Assembly: GCA_002633005.1 (NCBI GenBank)
Contig: NMRA01000337.1
Span: forward strand, 156,641-216,640
Origin: Phoronis australis
Taxonomy: Eukaryota > Phoronida > Phoronidae
Reading direction: 5' to 3'
Length of the DNA stretch: 60,000 nt
The position numbers were made by a program, and so were the translations under genes. A model generated the notes under the pieces. That model saw only the letters and a program-made list of their open reading frames with translations. It did not search any database and was not told the DNA's origin. This document shows, in pieces, positions 1 to 23,386 of the stretch (positions are counted from its first letter, which is position 1; every line of letters starts with the position of its first letter).

Positions 1-12540
<12,540 letters not shown>

Positions 12541-13490
12541 ACTACAACCTGTGTTCAACCAGCGACATGTCCTTTTGCCCTCACCATTGTGAGCACGATC
12601 CTGTGTTATGTCACTGAGTGTTTGACCAATTAAGGCTTTGTAACGTCTTCGTGAGGGGTACCTGTTGATGACAAAGTGTGTAGTTTTAGTGAAACACCAA
12701 AAATTGTGACTTTTTTGATGTTTGGATAACATTTAGTTTATTGTAAAAATGACTTGCAATATAGGCAAAACAACTGAAAAATGTTACTTAACAGTAGTTC
12801 AAGCGAAGGACTCGCACTTTTACATGTTTTCCTTGGAAATTATCTTGTATGTATGTATGTGTAGTTCTCATATCTTGGAGTAATTGGTGCATCACTATAT
12901 CTGCTCAAGGTTTACGTTTCAGTAGTCCTTACAAAACATAGAATGTGCATTGGACACACTCAGGTTTTTAGGGGTCATTGTATCCAAAGAAGGCTCCAGT
13001 GATATCTAGTCACTTCATATAGCGGGTGCAGTTGTGTAGAAGTTATGTGTATGGACATGGAACTTGTTATTTATGGAGTCTATCCATATATGGGGTTCAT
13101 GCACATTCAGCGCATGTCTGTATATGTCAAGTTGTGCTAGTAGCCATATTTTTGTTACTGTACTGCTTGGCCAAAATGGTGCTTAACTCCCATTTGTTAT
13201 TGCTTGTCTCGTTTCAGTGCCAGTGGAATTAGTGTGTGTTTGCAATAATTTCCTGTTTTAGTTTGGATCATGATGCGTGTGTCTTACCGTAATATTTTTT
13301 TCATCCATTCGCTGCTTGCCTCTGTGTAGAACTTTAGCAAGTAGTGTATTTCTTGGAAACATGTTTGTACTTTCATTTCCTAAAAATAAGTCCAGCACTT
13401 GTGTTAGTGGTTAGTTTTGAATTCTTCCTAAAAATTGTTAATATATTTTTTCATTTTATTATAAATAAATGACTTGATATACTTCAAACG
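12541..13490 (+). other. Probable 3' UTR of the ABCC gene
   Basis: Follows the ABCC stop directly, is AT/T-rich, has no conserved coding sequence and contains AATAAA at 13464-13469. The transcript end is inferred; no cleavage site can be confirmed from sequence. Confidence 0.5.
13464..13469 (+). terminator. Candidate polyadenylation signal AATAAA
   Basis: The clearest AATAAA downstream of the ABCC stop, within ttataaataaatgac, 924 bp after the stop codon. Confidence 0.45.
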
Positions 13491-14159
13491 GCTAAATGAG
13501 ACAATGTATCTTTATGATAGACTTTCTTATAGTGCAGTTAAAGCATGTCAGTTTGCCTGAAATGTACTCTGTTGCTCAGTTACGATTGACTTCCAAAAGA
13601 GATTTTTTTGTGAAAGTGAAGTCTGCAACTTATTTATTTATTAAATGTAATATTTGCAATGAGGATAGTCCCATCAGTTCACACTGCTTTCTATGGGGGC
13701 CCTCTGCAACTGAGCAGATTTGTCCCAAACTATATTTTACTGTGAACATTTTCCCAGATTTTGTAATTTTAATGTTTGTAGTTGTTGTCTTCAGTTTAAT
13801 TGTAGTGTTTAATTAAAGTTGGAAACAGAGGGTTCGCGCGATAAGGTGCAAGGAAGATTTTTGTCAACTTCATGATGCTAACCTGATACTGCACAACGGG
13901 AATTCGCATGAAGTTTACGGAACTCCATGCTGGCATTCCATGTACAGGGCTTTTTTTATTAGGATGAAAAATTCTCAAGTCACTGTGGTGCTTTTCTGTT
14001 TTCAACTATTTCCAAGTAAATGCCCATGTGCATTGATGTTTGTGGATTTGTCTTGACAAAATATTAATTGTGTGGCTTACAGTCAAACACTGAGTTCATG
14101 TTGGATGTCAATGAACATTCAAATTGATTTCTTTTCTTCGCCATGATAGCATGTAGCAG
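13491..14159. other. Intergenic, nothing recognised
   Basis: T-rich sequence with short open frames on both strands that lack similarity to any family I recognise and lack splice context. Confidence 0.5.
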
Positions 14160-14636
14160 CATATATTAAAGAAAACAACAACGGTTTTTAGTAGACTTGA
14201 CATGTTTCGGTGTCGTTTATTCAAACACCATCATCAGAAGAGAGAATGCAGTGGCCACCTAGCTAGGCCCAGAAACAAGTAATGAAGCACAGATACAGTC
14301 AGTTACAGGAAGTGACAATGAACTAGACCAACAATGACAACCTGTGGTGTGCCAGTCAGTGGCAGATCTACGATTTCATTAAGGGGGGGGTTTAGGATTC
14401 GAAAGAATCCGAGGCGCGTAGCGCCGAGGAGAAGGAAGGTCGCGAGAGGGTTTCCCTCCTCCCGTGTAAGATTTTTTGGGATTTTTAGTAGCTAATTTCG
14501 TTTTTCTGGCGATTTTTTTTCCAGTTTTTATTTTTGATCCTGTCCCGAGGGGGGGGGTTTAAACCCCCTGAACCCCCCCTGTAGATCCGCCTCTGCCAGT
14601 TGCCTATTGAGATTGGGCTTGCACCAACTGATGTGT
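14160..14636 (-). mobile_element. Penelope-like element tail, - strand, split by a MITE
   Basis: The reverse complement contains caccgaaacatgtcaag, tgatgatggtgtttgaataaa, ctgggcctagctaggtggcc and gtaactgactgtatctgtgc, and then (14600-14636) the complement of the coding end gcaagcccaatctcaatagg. The same blocks follow the GIY-YIG ORF at 52.8 kb, which identifies them as a Penelope-like 3' region. It is interrupted at 14357-14595. Confidence 0.75.
14357..14595. mobile_element. 239-bp MITE with CAGWGGCRGATCTAC ends
   Basis: Termini cagtggcagatctac (14357-14371) and, reversed, cagaggcggatctac (14581-14595) are inverted repeats. Flanking ccagt is duplicated at 14352-14356 and 14596-14600. The interior is GC- and G-run-rich (gggggggg, and cccc-rich at the right) with small palindromes gattcgaaagaatc and ggcgcgtagcgcc. 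It carries no gene. The superfamily is uncertain; the CAG ends recall hAT, but the duplication is only 5 bp. Confidence 0.8.
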
Positions 14637-14790
14637 CACTCCCGGTAACTGACTGTATCTGTGCTTCATTACTTGTTGCTGGGCCTAGTTAGGTGGCGAC
14701 TGCATTCTCTCCTCTGATTATGGTGTTTGAATAAATGACACCGAAAAATGTAAAGTCGACTTAAAACCGTTGTTGTTTTCTTTAAGATTT
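14637..14790 (+). mobile_element. Penelope-like element tail, + strand (inverted partner)
   Basis: gtaactgactgtatctgtgc at about 14645, then tgctgggcctagttaggtgg, tatggtgtttgaataaatga and ccgttgttgttttctttaa. It mirrors 14160-14350, so the two copies lie head to head with their 3' ends pointing outward. Inverted and tandem partial copies are common for Penelope-like elements. Confidence 0.75.
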
Positions 14791-15161
14791 CTTTTCCACG
14801 GTTTAGTTGTGGCATTGGTTTTGGTGAGAGTTTCAGAGTCATAGTTTCAGGGCTTTGCATATTTATATGTGTGTATAGTGTAAAGTGTACCATGCTGTAA
14901 GTGTGCTCTACTTATGTATTGAAGTATTGGTGCAACGTTTTGATTGGTTGAAAGATGATTATACATGTGTAGCTCAAGTAACTGTAGTATAAATATACAT
15001 TGAATATGAATTCATTTTATGGTGTGGTTTGAACCCTGAGTTAACTTTAAGACCATTTACACACCCATGTGGTAGTTGATGGAGTCTAGCCTTGCACCAC
15101 ATGCATTTGTGGAGATGTCGCATTCCATAGCTAATAATTCTGTAATATTTGTTGCCAGTTG

Positions 15162-15293
15162 CAGTCTTGCTTATTTCACTTGGAGGGTAGGCTGCAAATG
15201 TAAAGCAGTCTTGGTTATTTGATTTGGAGGGTAGGTTGCAACTGTAAAGCAGTCTTGGCTGTTTGACTTTGAGGTTAGGCTACAAATGTAAAG
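15162..15293. repeat. 44-bp tandem repeat, three copies
   Basis: Units at 15162-15205, 15206-15249 and 15250-15293, each running from cagtcttg to aatgtaaag (or a close variant). Spacing is exactly 44 bp. Non-coding. Confidence 0.9.
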
Positions 15294-15459
15294 CAGCATT
15301 TCACCCTTTTAAACTGGCCAAAATGTAAATAGGCCATTTTCTGTCACAACGTCAGTCTCATAATATTCCTTACTCTGACAGGATTCTACTTCTGCTACCA
15401 GCTTAAGTTACACAGGACTTGGAATGATCAATGACAAAAAAGAGGAAAATTTTCCTGGT

Positions 15460-16424
15460 GATGTATCCTAGCTGAGAATGGTGCCAAGAGCCTGTTACTG
15501 TTGAGATATGCAGCAGCCCAGCAGATCCACCAAAGGAGCCTGGTGCAGCTCATGAATGCAACTGTCGGCGCAAGAACTGAGTATGGGCTCCATCTGTGCC
15601 TATGTGCCTCCCAACAGTCAATTACCAAACTACAGAGGATTCAAAACCAGGCCATGAGGATAGTAACCAGTGCAGCTAGACCCACTCCGGTAGACAGTTT
15701 CCAGTACTGGTTAGGTATCAATAGCATCCGTACTAAACAGAAGACACTAGCAGCCCAAGCATTTCTAAAGGCAGCTACAACCAACTCTTATCCTCTGTAC
15801 CTGGACTTGAGAGAGCATAGTGATGAGCACACTGCACAGAGGCAGAAAACTGTTCAATCATGGGTTATCGGAGCTAGGGAGCTTGTCGAAGAGGTACGTC
15901 CAGTGGAGAACATCAACAGCATAGAGTGGTCCAAAGCCACAAACTTTGTCATCAACACCATGGAGATTGGAGGCCGTCATTGGCGGGAAAGAGCTGACTG
16001 TATCAACCAAGCAACTATATTGGAATGGCTTGAAGAACAATCTCTCACAATCATTGTTGCAACGGACTGCTCACTAAGAGATGACACTACGGCTTGGGCA
16101 ACATTTGCTTGGACTCCGTCGCGAGGGTCAACGCCTCTTCGAATGGTCAACAGCACGGCCTGGAAAATCCTCGTTTTTAGAGCTCAATGTGAAGCATATG
16201 AAGACGCCCTAGTCTGGCTCTCAAAGTACACAACACCTGCAGACAAATCAGTTCTACTTACAGACTCCCTCAGCCTCATTAACAGGCTAAAAACTGGTCA
16301 TGTGAAAGATTCCTGGATCCCTCTGTTCAGCTCTATTAATGGTCTCTTCACCAGTGTTTACATACCAGGACACTGTGGCATCTCATTCAACGTCAAGGCG
16401 GATGAGCTTGCAGGCATCGCGTAA
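15460..16424 (+). mobile_element. LINE (I/Jockey-type superfamily) fragment with RT thumb and RNase H
   Basis: An uninterrupted frame of 307 codons (15501-16424). The first half (SLVQLMNATVGARTEYG, KLQRIQNQAMRIVTSAARPT) is the thumb/connection region that follows RT in I-type LINEs. The second half is RNase H with its catalytic set: IVATDCSLRDD (Asp), AQCEAYEDALVWL (Glu), VLLTDSLSLINRL (Asp) and VYIPGHCGISFNVKADELAG (His and Asp). The upstream RT and endonuclease are missing. The frame ends abruptly at the junction with a Tx1-like LINE. It is unusually well preserved compared with its neighbours. Confidence 0.85.
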
Positions 16425-18154
16425 CCATTTCTTTTTCTAGTTATTTGAAAAAACTGGTGGACGGATCAGAATCTATGCTTTTAGACGAAATCGGTAAAAA
16501 GCGGAAAATTTGGACATAGGCTTCATTGCCGAGAAGCGCTCTCAGTTGATTGGGCTGAGGAAACAACTATTGTATGACAATATGATCAGGTCCAAAGCGA
16601 GATCGATCGAGGAAGGAGAAGTCCCCTCCAAATATTTTTTACACCTAGAAAATAGGCATTTTACAAGTAAACACATGCGCTTCCTGTGGAAGTCATAATA
16701 CAAAAACGGGAAATGAGTCTGAAATTATAGAGGAGACTGCTCTCTTTTTTGAAAATCTCTACAGAGCTAGGACAACTACTGATGATAACTTAGGCGATTT
16801 CTTAGAAGAGGTAACATCTCCTAGGCTCGATGAAAATGAAAAAACAAACTTGAAGGTCTTTTGAGCTATGAGGAAATCACCAAATGTTCGAAAAAATGAA
16901 AAACGAGTTTTGGCTCTGGTTTACCATTGAATTTTTTAAATTCTTTTGGGATGATATAGGTATTTTTGTACTCCGATCTATAAATACCAGCTTTGCTGTG
17001 GGTCAACTATCGTCCACTCAGAAAGAGGGTATTATTACCTGTATTCCCAAAAGTGCAGACAAAAGTCAACATTTTCTAAAAAAAAAACTGGCGTCCTATT
17101 TCTCTTCTCAATGTAACCTACAAAATCGCGTCTGCAGCAATTGCGGAACGCATTAAGTCTGTGCAAGGGAAAATTATTCATGAGGATCAGAGTGGCTACA
17201 TCCCGGGAAGGAATTTGGCTGATAACATACGTGTGCTATACGATCTGTTCTATTATACCCAGAAGATCCAAATACCTGGGCTACTAATTCCTATAGATTT
17301 TGAAAAAGCCTTTGACTCTTTATCTTGGAGTTTATTGAAAAAGCTTTATCTTTTTTTAATTTTGGGTGGTCAATTAAGAGATGGATCAAAGTTTTCTACA
17401 AAAATATCAAATCATGTGTTATTGTTAATGGCCAACCTTCTCGTTGGCTTAATATTCAGAGAGGAGTCGGACAATGTGACCCATTATTTGATGCGTATTA
17501 GCCTGTTATGCCAGCGATTTTAATGAAACTGAGAAGTGGTGGGAGAGGGTGTCAACATATCTGTACACAATTGAATTATAGTTCCGAAGTCTCAAAAGTT
17601 GAGTCAAAATGGGTCAACGAACTGAACGTAAACACAACTAATTTTTCATGGGAAGATGTTTATTCCCTTTTATATAACACAACAAGAGACCCAAGAATTA
17701 GGTGGCTTCAGTTCAGACTCTTGACGAAAATTTTGACTACTAACTCTTTTGAAAATAATTCAAGTTGCGGATGACTACTCTTGTTCCTTTCGTGGACAAT
17801 CGAAAGAGACTTTGAAACACTTATTTTGGGATTGTGAAACAAATTCATTTTGGACAAGAGTTAATAACGAAATTCTAAACAAAGCAAATCCCCAGTGTGT
17901 CAGCACTCTCTCCTGCAACAACATTATTTTTGGGTTTTTTGATAAAAAAGCAAATTTTAAAAACTTTTTTTTTATTATTGGGTAAACAGTTTATTTATAC
18001 CCAAAAGTTTTAATCAAAAAGATTACTTCTAAGTAGATTTTTTAACTTCATCAAAGAATATCATATGAGTGAAACGTAAAATGTTCGTAAGGATTGGAAT
18101 TTAGAATTTATACAAAAAAGATGGTGTAACTTTTAAACGGTTTTTCTTAGCAGT
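16425..18154 (+). mobile_element. L1/Tx1-type LINE fragment, 5' part of a split copy
   Basis: Frames shift several times but read in order: LIGLRKQLLYDNMIRSKAR, EEGEVPSKYFLHLE (typical L1/Tx1 pre-RT), RP-like RT segment, EDQSGYIPGRNLADNIRVLY, LIPIDFEKAFDSLSWS (RT palm Asp). Then comes a deletion removing the YADD region, followed by the C-terminal DPRIRWLQFRLLTKILTTNS and SKETLKHLFWDCE (zinc-binding tail). The 3' end resumes at 23523 beyond the LTR element. It is 5' truncated, starting directly after the RNase H LINE. Confidence 0.85.
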
Positions 18155-18283
18155 TGTTGCATCGTTAGTTAGTCTAAAAAACAAGTATTAAATCAGGAAC
18201 TAACGTGTATTGTGTATGTCAGACGATCGAAGTACCGGAAGTGGCTCCTTACATTTATACTACTCGAATGTAACAACACTACA
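18155..18283 (-). repeat. 3' LTR of the Mag-like element
   Basis: 129 bp, starting tgttgcatcgttagttagtc and ending aacaacactaca on the + strand; nearly identical to 23387-23522. Confidence 0.93.
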
Positions 18284-18293
18284 CTCCTCCCTT
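18284..18293 (-). promoter_or_regulatory. Polypurine tract
   Basis: The - strand reads aagggaggag immediately before the 3' LTR TGTAG. This is the plus-strand DNA priming site of LTR retroelements. Confidence 0.75.
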
Positions 18294-18592
18294 ACTACAG
18301 AGTGAAGATTCCTACTCAATACAAGTTCCTGAAGATCTAAACAGAACGTAACAACTTGCTAATAAAGGTTAATTAAGTGGCACCTAAGATCTAGTGCAAA
18401 CTGATACACTAAATGAAAACAGAAGTAAACAACTACATGCTACTTGAATGCTAGAGTAATCTTAAAGTGTACGCAACATGACTCTAGTACCTCAAAATAC
18501 ATTTTATTATTATATCTTACTTGATTTCAGTGCCTTTAGTGCACAGCTCATATAGAAACACGTAAAAATTGAAAAAAAAATTATGTACAATG

Positions 18593-19245
18593 TCATGGGT
18601 TGAACCCAAGTCGTTCGGCACACTGTTCGGATCAGCAACTAAGTGCATAGAGTGAAGTGAAAGTAAAGTATATTTAGCGTCGAGAAGGTTCGTAAAGGGA
18701 TGAAAAGATGTGTTAACGGAGGCTGCAGCAACAGCAGTCAGACGGAGAACGTCTCGGTGTTCCGAAGGACGCCAAAGTTGCGCAGCAGTGGCATCGCTTC
18801 GTGCGCCGAACGAGAGTGTGGGACCTCAGCGTGGACCAAGCGATTCCGTCCGGGGCCACTCTGTGTTCCTCCCACTTTGAGGAGTCGTTTTTCGACTCCA
18901 GTCAGAGGAGATGTTACGATGAAGGCCTGGTTCAATAAAGGACAATATTTACTATTCAGAAACATCGGCTCTTTATTCAGAATCGTCTGTTGGATGACTG
19001 GGTTGACTGGCCGAGCCCGAGGCCGCTTCTCTCGCGGGAGGATCCAGAGGCCTCAAAGTAGAAAAGTACGCAGCTGAAAACATATCAAACTCGTTCTCAC
19101 TTTCGTGCAACCCCATTTCGTCATCCTGGCCACCATTCTCGTGCGTTTCTTCATAGTATTTGTTCATTTCTTGCTCATGATCGTTGTCGCTTTCGAATTC
19201 CCTACTCTCTAGTCGCTGATCTCTTGTGTTCAACCCATGATGTCA
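18593..19245 (+). mobile_element. Insertion carrying a THAP gene fragment, with short inverted ends
   Basis: Lies in the 3' region of the Mag-like element, between its last gene and its polypurine tract. tcatgggttgaac (18592-18604) is matched in inverted orientation by gttcaacccatga near 19231-19243. It encodes a THAP finger on the + strand and an acidic segment on the - strand (ENGGQDDEMGLHESENEFDM, 18973-19233). It could be a small DNA transposon or the end pieces of a longer one. Confidence 0.5.
18700..18935 (+). pseudogene. THAP-type zinc finger, frameshifted
   Basis: Starts MKRCVNGGCSNSSQTENVSV; after a frameshift near 18763 it continues DAKVAQQWHRFVRRTRVWDL and ATLCSSHFEESFFD. This gives the C-x4-C, Trp and C-x2-H-F pattern of a THAP DNA-binding domain. 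An AATAAA follows at about 18934. It differs from the THAP of the TTAA elements, so it belongs to another family. Confidence 0.75.
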
Positions 19246-19432
19246 CATGGCGGGAAATGTGAAAATTGGCAAAATTGAAAGAGAAATCAAAATTTCGAGC
19301 TCATGACACAAAATAATCATGGATTTAGCCAAATTTTACGTCATACGTTTAGCCTGTGGCCACCGGTAATTCGAAATGTGCAAAAATCCATGGTGTGTAC
19401 TGTTTAAACAAGTAAGAACTTTATTACTAACT

Positions 19433-20285
19433 CTAAAGTCTATGTGATAAACACTGTAATAGTCTCTCGCAAACAATCGGATTGACGGCAACTAGCGGGT
19501 TAGTACGTACATAGTCCTTTGAATAGTCTGGCAGATGTCGGTCGGTCACGCTTGCCGTGGGTCTGGAGGTTTGCGATGTAGCTGGAATCTCATCACTTGG
19601 GGGACTTGGACTAGATGTAGACAGTTTCTTGGTAGATGTAGATGTTGTAGTATCGGTCAGGGTAGATCCATGTTCTTTGTCTTCTTCGTTGGTGTCGATG
19701 TTACCGTGGATCTGTCGGAAGTGTGAGGAATTACGGGTTATCATCTGTTGTCCTCGTTGTGCTGTAATCATGCTGCCTTTCTCAGTTATCAGTGACAGTG
19801 AAAGGTGAGGGTTGTGTTGTGTATCTTACTTTGTCAAATAAAGTAGACACTCCATGAACTACGCAGTGAAACGAACAGAATTGAACTGAACACTGAACTG
19901 ATTTATTCTACATATCATAACAATATATATACACACAACTACATAACAACATATGATGCGTTACCTATGACACACTTCCTATACCAGGAATCTCATGACA
20001 TAATACCAATTAAACTACTGAACTCATAAACAATAACAACCTACAAACATCCTGTTATTGTGTGACTAAGTACACAACAGGTTGGAACGGCAGTGTTGTT
20101 TTGTTCAACTTGGGTTGCTTCACTAGCACGCGATCTCCCGGTTGCAGATTCGAAGTCTGTGTGTGTCGGCGGTTATCAGCATACGACTTCATCTTGGCCT
20201 TGCTGGAGGTGTCATTCTCAAGGATGCGATTGTGAACTGAATCGTTGTTGAGACACTGAGGTATGGTAGGTAGACCAATGTTCAT
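19433..20285 (-). pseudogene. Integrase C-terminal region of the Mag-like element, split by a 265-bp insertion
   Basis: SYADNRRHTQTSNLQPGDRV and LVKQPKLNKTTLPFQP form the gypsy integrase C-terminal barrel. After the insertion at 19797-20061 the frame resumes with ITEKGSMITAQRGQQMITRN and SSHFRQIHG, the standard ending, followed by a Ser/Thr-rich tail to a stop at 19433. Confidence 0.75.
19797..20061. mobile_element. 265-bp insertion flanked by GTGAC direct repeats
   Basis: gtgac at 19792-19796 and at 20062-20066 brackets an AT-rich block that interrupts the integrase C-terminal frame exactly. The block has no reading frame. It may be a solo LTR or MITE, but the ends are not TG/CA. Confidence 0.55.
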
Positions 20286-20304
20286 CTTTCGACCAGTGAG
20301 GGCT

Positions 20305-20990
20305 TCAAACGGAGATGTCTTGGTAGAGGAGTGAGGCGTGGCTCTGTACTGGAAAAAAGGTGGGAAGTTGCGTCTTCCAATTCTCTTGGGCTGCTGTTGC
20401 TGCTCGTACGTACTTATTCAGAGTTCGCATGAATCTTTCTGTTTCGCCATTTGCTTCTGGCCACAACGGCGTAACTTTCTTGTGAACGATTCCGAACTGT
20501 TGGGCGAAGGCTGAGAACTCATAGCTGCTGAATGGCGGTCCATTGTCAGTCTTGAGCTTGTGATGGTTGCCTTGTCGAGCAAAGATCATCTCGAGTTTCG
20601 GAATCACAGCCTTAGCTGAAGTAGATGAGACGATTTCTACTTCTGGATAACTGCTGTATTCATCTATAACTAAAAGAAGATATTCTCCCGTAGGAAATGG
20701 ACCCGCAAAATCCATGGCGAGGGAATGTCACGGTTCCACTGGAAGGTCAGTAGGTACAATTGGTTCTCTGTGAGGTTGTCCAGGGTTTGACGCTTGGCAT
20801 GGAATACATCCGCTCACAGCCTTTTCTACGGCTTCGTCAATACCACTGAACCACACTTTTTATCGGATGAGCTGTTTGGTTTTCACCACACCTTGATGGG
20901 ACTTGTGGGCAATAGTGATTACACGCTTCTGGAGGCTCTCAGGAATGACGGTTTTGTGTCCGCGAAGAACAAATCCATCTGCGACAGATA
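20305..20990 (-). pseudogene. Integrase of the Mag-like element
   Basis: The zinc domain reads AHKSHQGVVKTKQLIR then CIPCQA. The core has DFAGPFPTGEYLLLVIDEYS (first Asp), HHKLKTDNGPPFSSYEF (second Asp) and WPEANGETERFMRTLNKYV (Glu). The D,D,E triad is complete, though the frame is interrupted around 20720-20870. Confidence 0.85.
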
Positions 20991-21457
20991 GTTCGTCCCT
21001 GAACAGTGTGAACGTGCTCAGTTTTGCTGTGTTCCAAATTCCAGTTTCGATAGCTGTTACCAGCGCCTGTATCACTGGATCTTCTCGGCCCGCTGCAAGT
21101 ACCTCTTCTACAGTCATTGACTTCGGGACTGCAGTCTTCGTTACATGCTGAATGTAAGCTTCTCCAGACCTGCATTTTGTCGATTCGGCTGTGTGACTGG
21201 CCAACTGGGCTTGCGTCGACTAGTATTTCGGTTTTCTTCTGATGGTCGAAATATGCAAGTACTGAGGTACTTGTCAGCGCATCCTTCAGGTTACTGAAAG
21301 CTGTCTCTTCATCTTTGCCCCATGACCATGTGATGTCCTTCTTGGTGAGATGTCGTAACGGTTCAACAATGGTGGCATTATGACGAATAAATCTGGAAAG
21401 GTACTGCGCCATTCCGAGTAGAGATCGAACTTCTGCAGATGAGGAAGCAGCATTCAT
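20939..21457 (-). pseudogene. RT connection and truncated RNase H of the Mag-like element
   Basis: EVRSLLGMAQYLSRFIRHNA, PLRHLTKKDITWSWGKDEE and KTEILVDASPVG (first RNase H Asp strand) are present. The next residues already match the region upstream of the integrase, so most of RNase H is deleted. It is a dead copy. Confidence 0.75.
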
Positions 21458-21479
21458 GTCGATGATGGCCTGAGTCTTG

Positions 21480-22030
21480 GACGGTTGTGGAGATATGCCT
21501 TAATTGTACACCAAACGTATGGCCATAGAAGGTGAGTTGGTTCACAGAGAATAGGCACTTCTCTTTCTTGAGCTTAGCACCACTGTCGTTCAGCCTCTTC
21601 AGTGTTGCTTGTAGGCTTGCATCGTGGTCCATCTGGGTTTTGCAGAAGACAATTGTGTCGTCTGAGAGGTTCTTGGCACCTGGGATGTCCTGAAGTAACT
21701 GTGCAATAGTATTCTGAAACAGTTCAGCTGCAGCGCTGACTCCAAACTTTCTTCGTCCAACTCTAGTTGATGGTAGGCACTTGACATGTCTAACTTGCTG
21801 AAGACTGTATCTTCTTTCAGGTCATGGACAAGGTCATCAATAGTAGGCATGATGTGCTTGGTTCGCTTAATCGCTTTATTGGCTTCTCTCATGTCGACAC
21901 ACAGTCGTGCGCCTTCTTTCTTGGGTATTACTACAACTAGGCTAATCCATGGGGTGGGGCCGTTGACTTCCTCAATCACGTCGAGATCGGTCAGTCTGCC
22001 AATTTCATGTTCGACATCTTTTCGCACGTG
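21480..22030 (-). pseudogene. Reverse transcriptase of the Mag-like element
   Basis: Motifs in order: MRKDVEHEIGRLTDLDVIEE, PTPWISLVVVIPKKEGARLC, VDMREANKAI, FSKLDMSSAYHQLELDEES; then after frameshifts LSDDTIVFCKTQMDHDASLQ, where the expected Y-x-DD active site reads LSDD. KKEKCLFSVNQLTFYGH follows. The catalytic Tyr appears lost, and the frame is broken. Confidence 0.85.
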
Positions 22031-22159
22031 AAATGGAATGCGTCGATGCCTCTGAGTTATCGGTTGTATGGTGTCATCGATGTGGAGCTTGATCTTGACA
22101 TCTTTGAGTTTGCCAATGCCTGGAGAAACAGAGGAGAATACTCTTCACTCTCCGGGATG

Positions 22160-22530
22160 GATGACTGGAAGGCATACTGGATGAGACCAAGTGCTTGGGC
22201 GGTTTGTCCACAAAGTAATCTGCAAGTGGGACGGTCTCGTCGAATCAGGTAGAAGGTCGCCATGCATTTAGAGCCCTTATACGCCACTTCCGTTTTGAAG
22301 GAGCCCACTACATCGAGGCATGCATCTTGTGCGTATGCGTAAATCTTCGTCGAGCGGGGTTGTAGTGTAGGTCTCGTAGGAAAACGCTGAAGCATGGACT
22401 CGGGAATAATATTCACTGAAACTCCCGTATCTACAATGAATTCTACTGATGTATCAAGGATTGAAATATTGATCCCCGGGACGTTTGACAGTATCAGCAG
22501 TGAACTCGTATTCGGAGTCGGAATCGCTGT
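22160..22530 (-). pseudogene. Aspartic protease of the Mag-like element
   Basis: VEFIVDTGVSVNIIPESMLQ carries the catalytic DTG. CMATFYLIRRD ... LLCGQTAQALGLI matches the usual second half (LLG..a...L.li), with Cys replacing the normal Leu/Gly context. It lies between gag and RT in the standard order. Confidence 0.8.
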
Positions 22531-22535
22531 CGTGC

Positions 22536-23243
22536 TCACCAGTGTCCGTCTTGTCCACCGATTTGGCTGACTTGCTTTGATCTGCATACTTGTGCGAAAT
22601 GTCCAACTTTTCCACAGTTCAGACAGTCTCTCTCTTTTGCAGGACATATGGTGTTCGCAGGATGGGGAAAATCTCCACCACAGTTTCGACACACTCGGTT
22701 TCGTTTTCGCCAGTTGTTGTTGGGCTTGTGGTTGTTACTGGTGTGGGTCTGCCCTGATGACGTTCGCTTCGGGACTCGCGAGTTGAATTGTTTTTTTGGG
22801 TCTGTGCTGGTCCACGACGGCGGAGTCCAGTGGAGGTACAACAATGAAGAATCTGTGTTAAGATCTCACGATCTGTGTCATAAAAGTCACACGTGTTCTC
22901 AAGCGAGTGTGAAACGAGTCGATTGTCTCTGATGGTTCCTGCACCGCTTGCCTGAATTTGTATGTTTCATATGCAGTGTTTTGCTTAGGCCTGATGTAAG
23001 TAGTGAAGCTTTGTTTCACAGTATCATAGGTATCTTTTTCACCCTGTTGAGCGTCTGTCATGCTATCATAGATATCGAACCCCTCGTCGCCTATGTAATG
23101 TAGTAATAGGGCTTTCTTACGTTTAGTGTCAGTAATGTCTAAGGCTAAAAGCATCTTTTCAAACTTGTTTAGCCATTTCATCCACCCGCGGATTGTTCAT
23201 TGGCGTGTACCAGAAACGGGGGAAAGGCAGGTAGGGATGTCAT
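22536..23243 (-). pseudogene. gag of the Mag-like element with two zinc knuckles
   Basis: The likely start is ATG at 23243 (MTSLPAFPPFLVHANEQSAG). A frameshift follows, then WLNKFEKMLLALDITDTKRK and LLHYIGDEGFDIYDSM, typical of K02A2.6-like Gag capsid sequences. After another frameshift come two knuckles: CRNCGGDFPHPANTICPA (variant) and CLNCGKVGHFAQVC (canonical CX2CX4HX4C). The protein would form the capsid and bind RNA. Confidence 0.8.
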
Positions 23244-23367
23244 ATCAAAAGCACGGACTCAGCGTGTACGGGCGAGTACAGCTCAAATGTACTGCAAATG
23301 TCAGTTCGTGACAGTTTATGTAGGAATAACACGTATCCCTGTGGCTTCTCGGTTGTTATTGGGGTCT

Positions 23368-23385
23368 TGTCGATCCTCGTCGCCA
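23368..23385 (-). promoter_or_regulatory. Candidate tRNA primer-binding site
   Basis: One base inside the 5' LTR the - strand reads tggcgacgaggatcgaca. It begins with TGG, the complement of a tRNA CCA end, at the standard position. The tRNA was not identified. Confidence 0.6.
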
Positions 23386-23386
23386 T

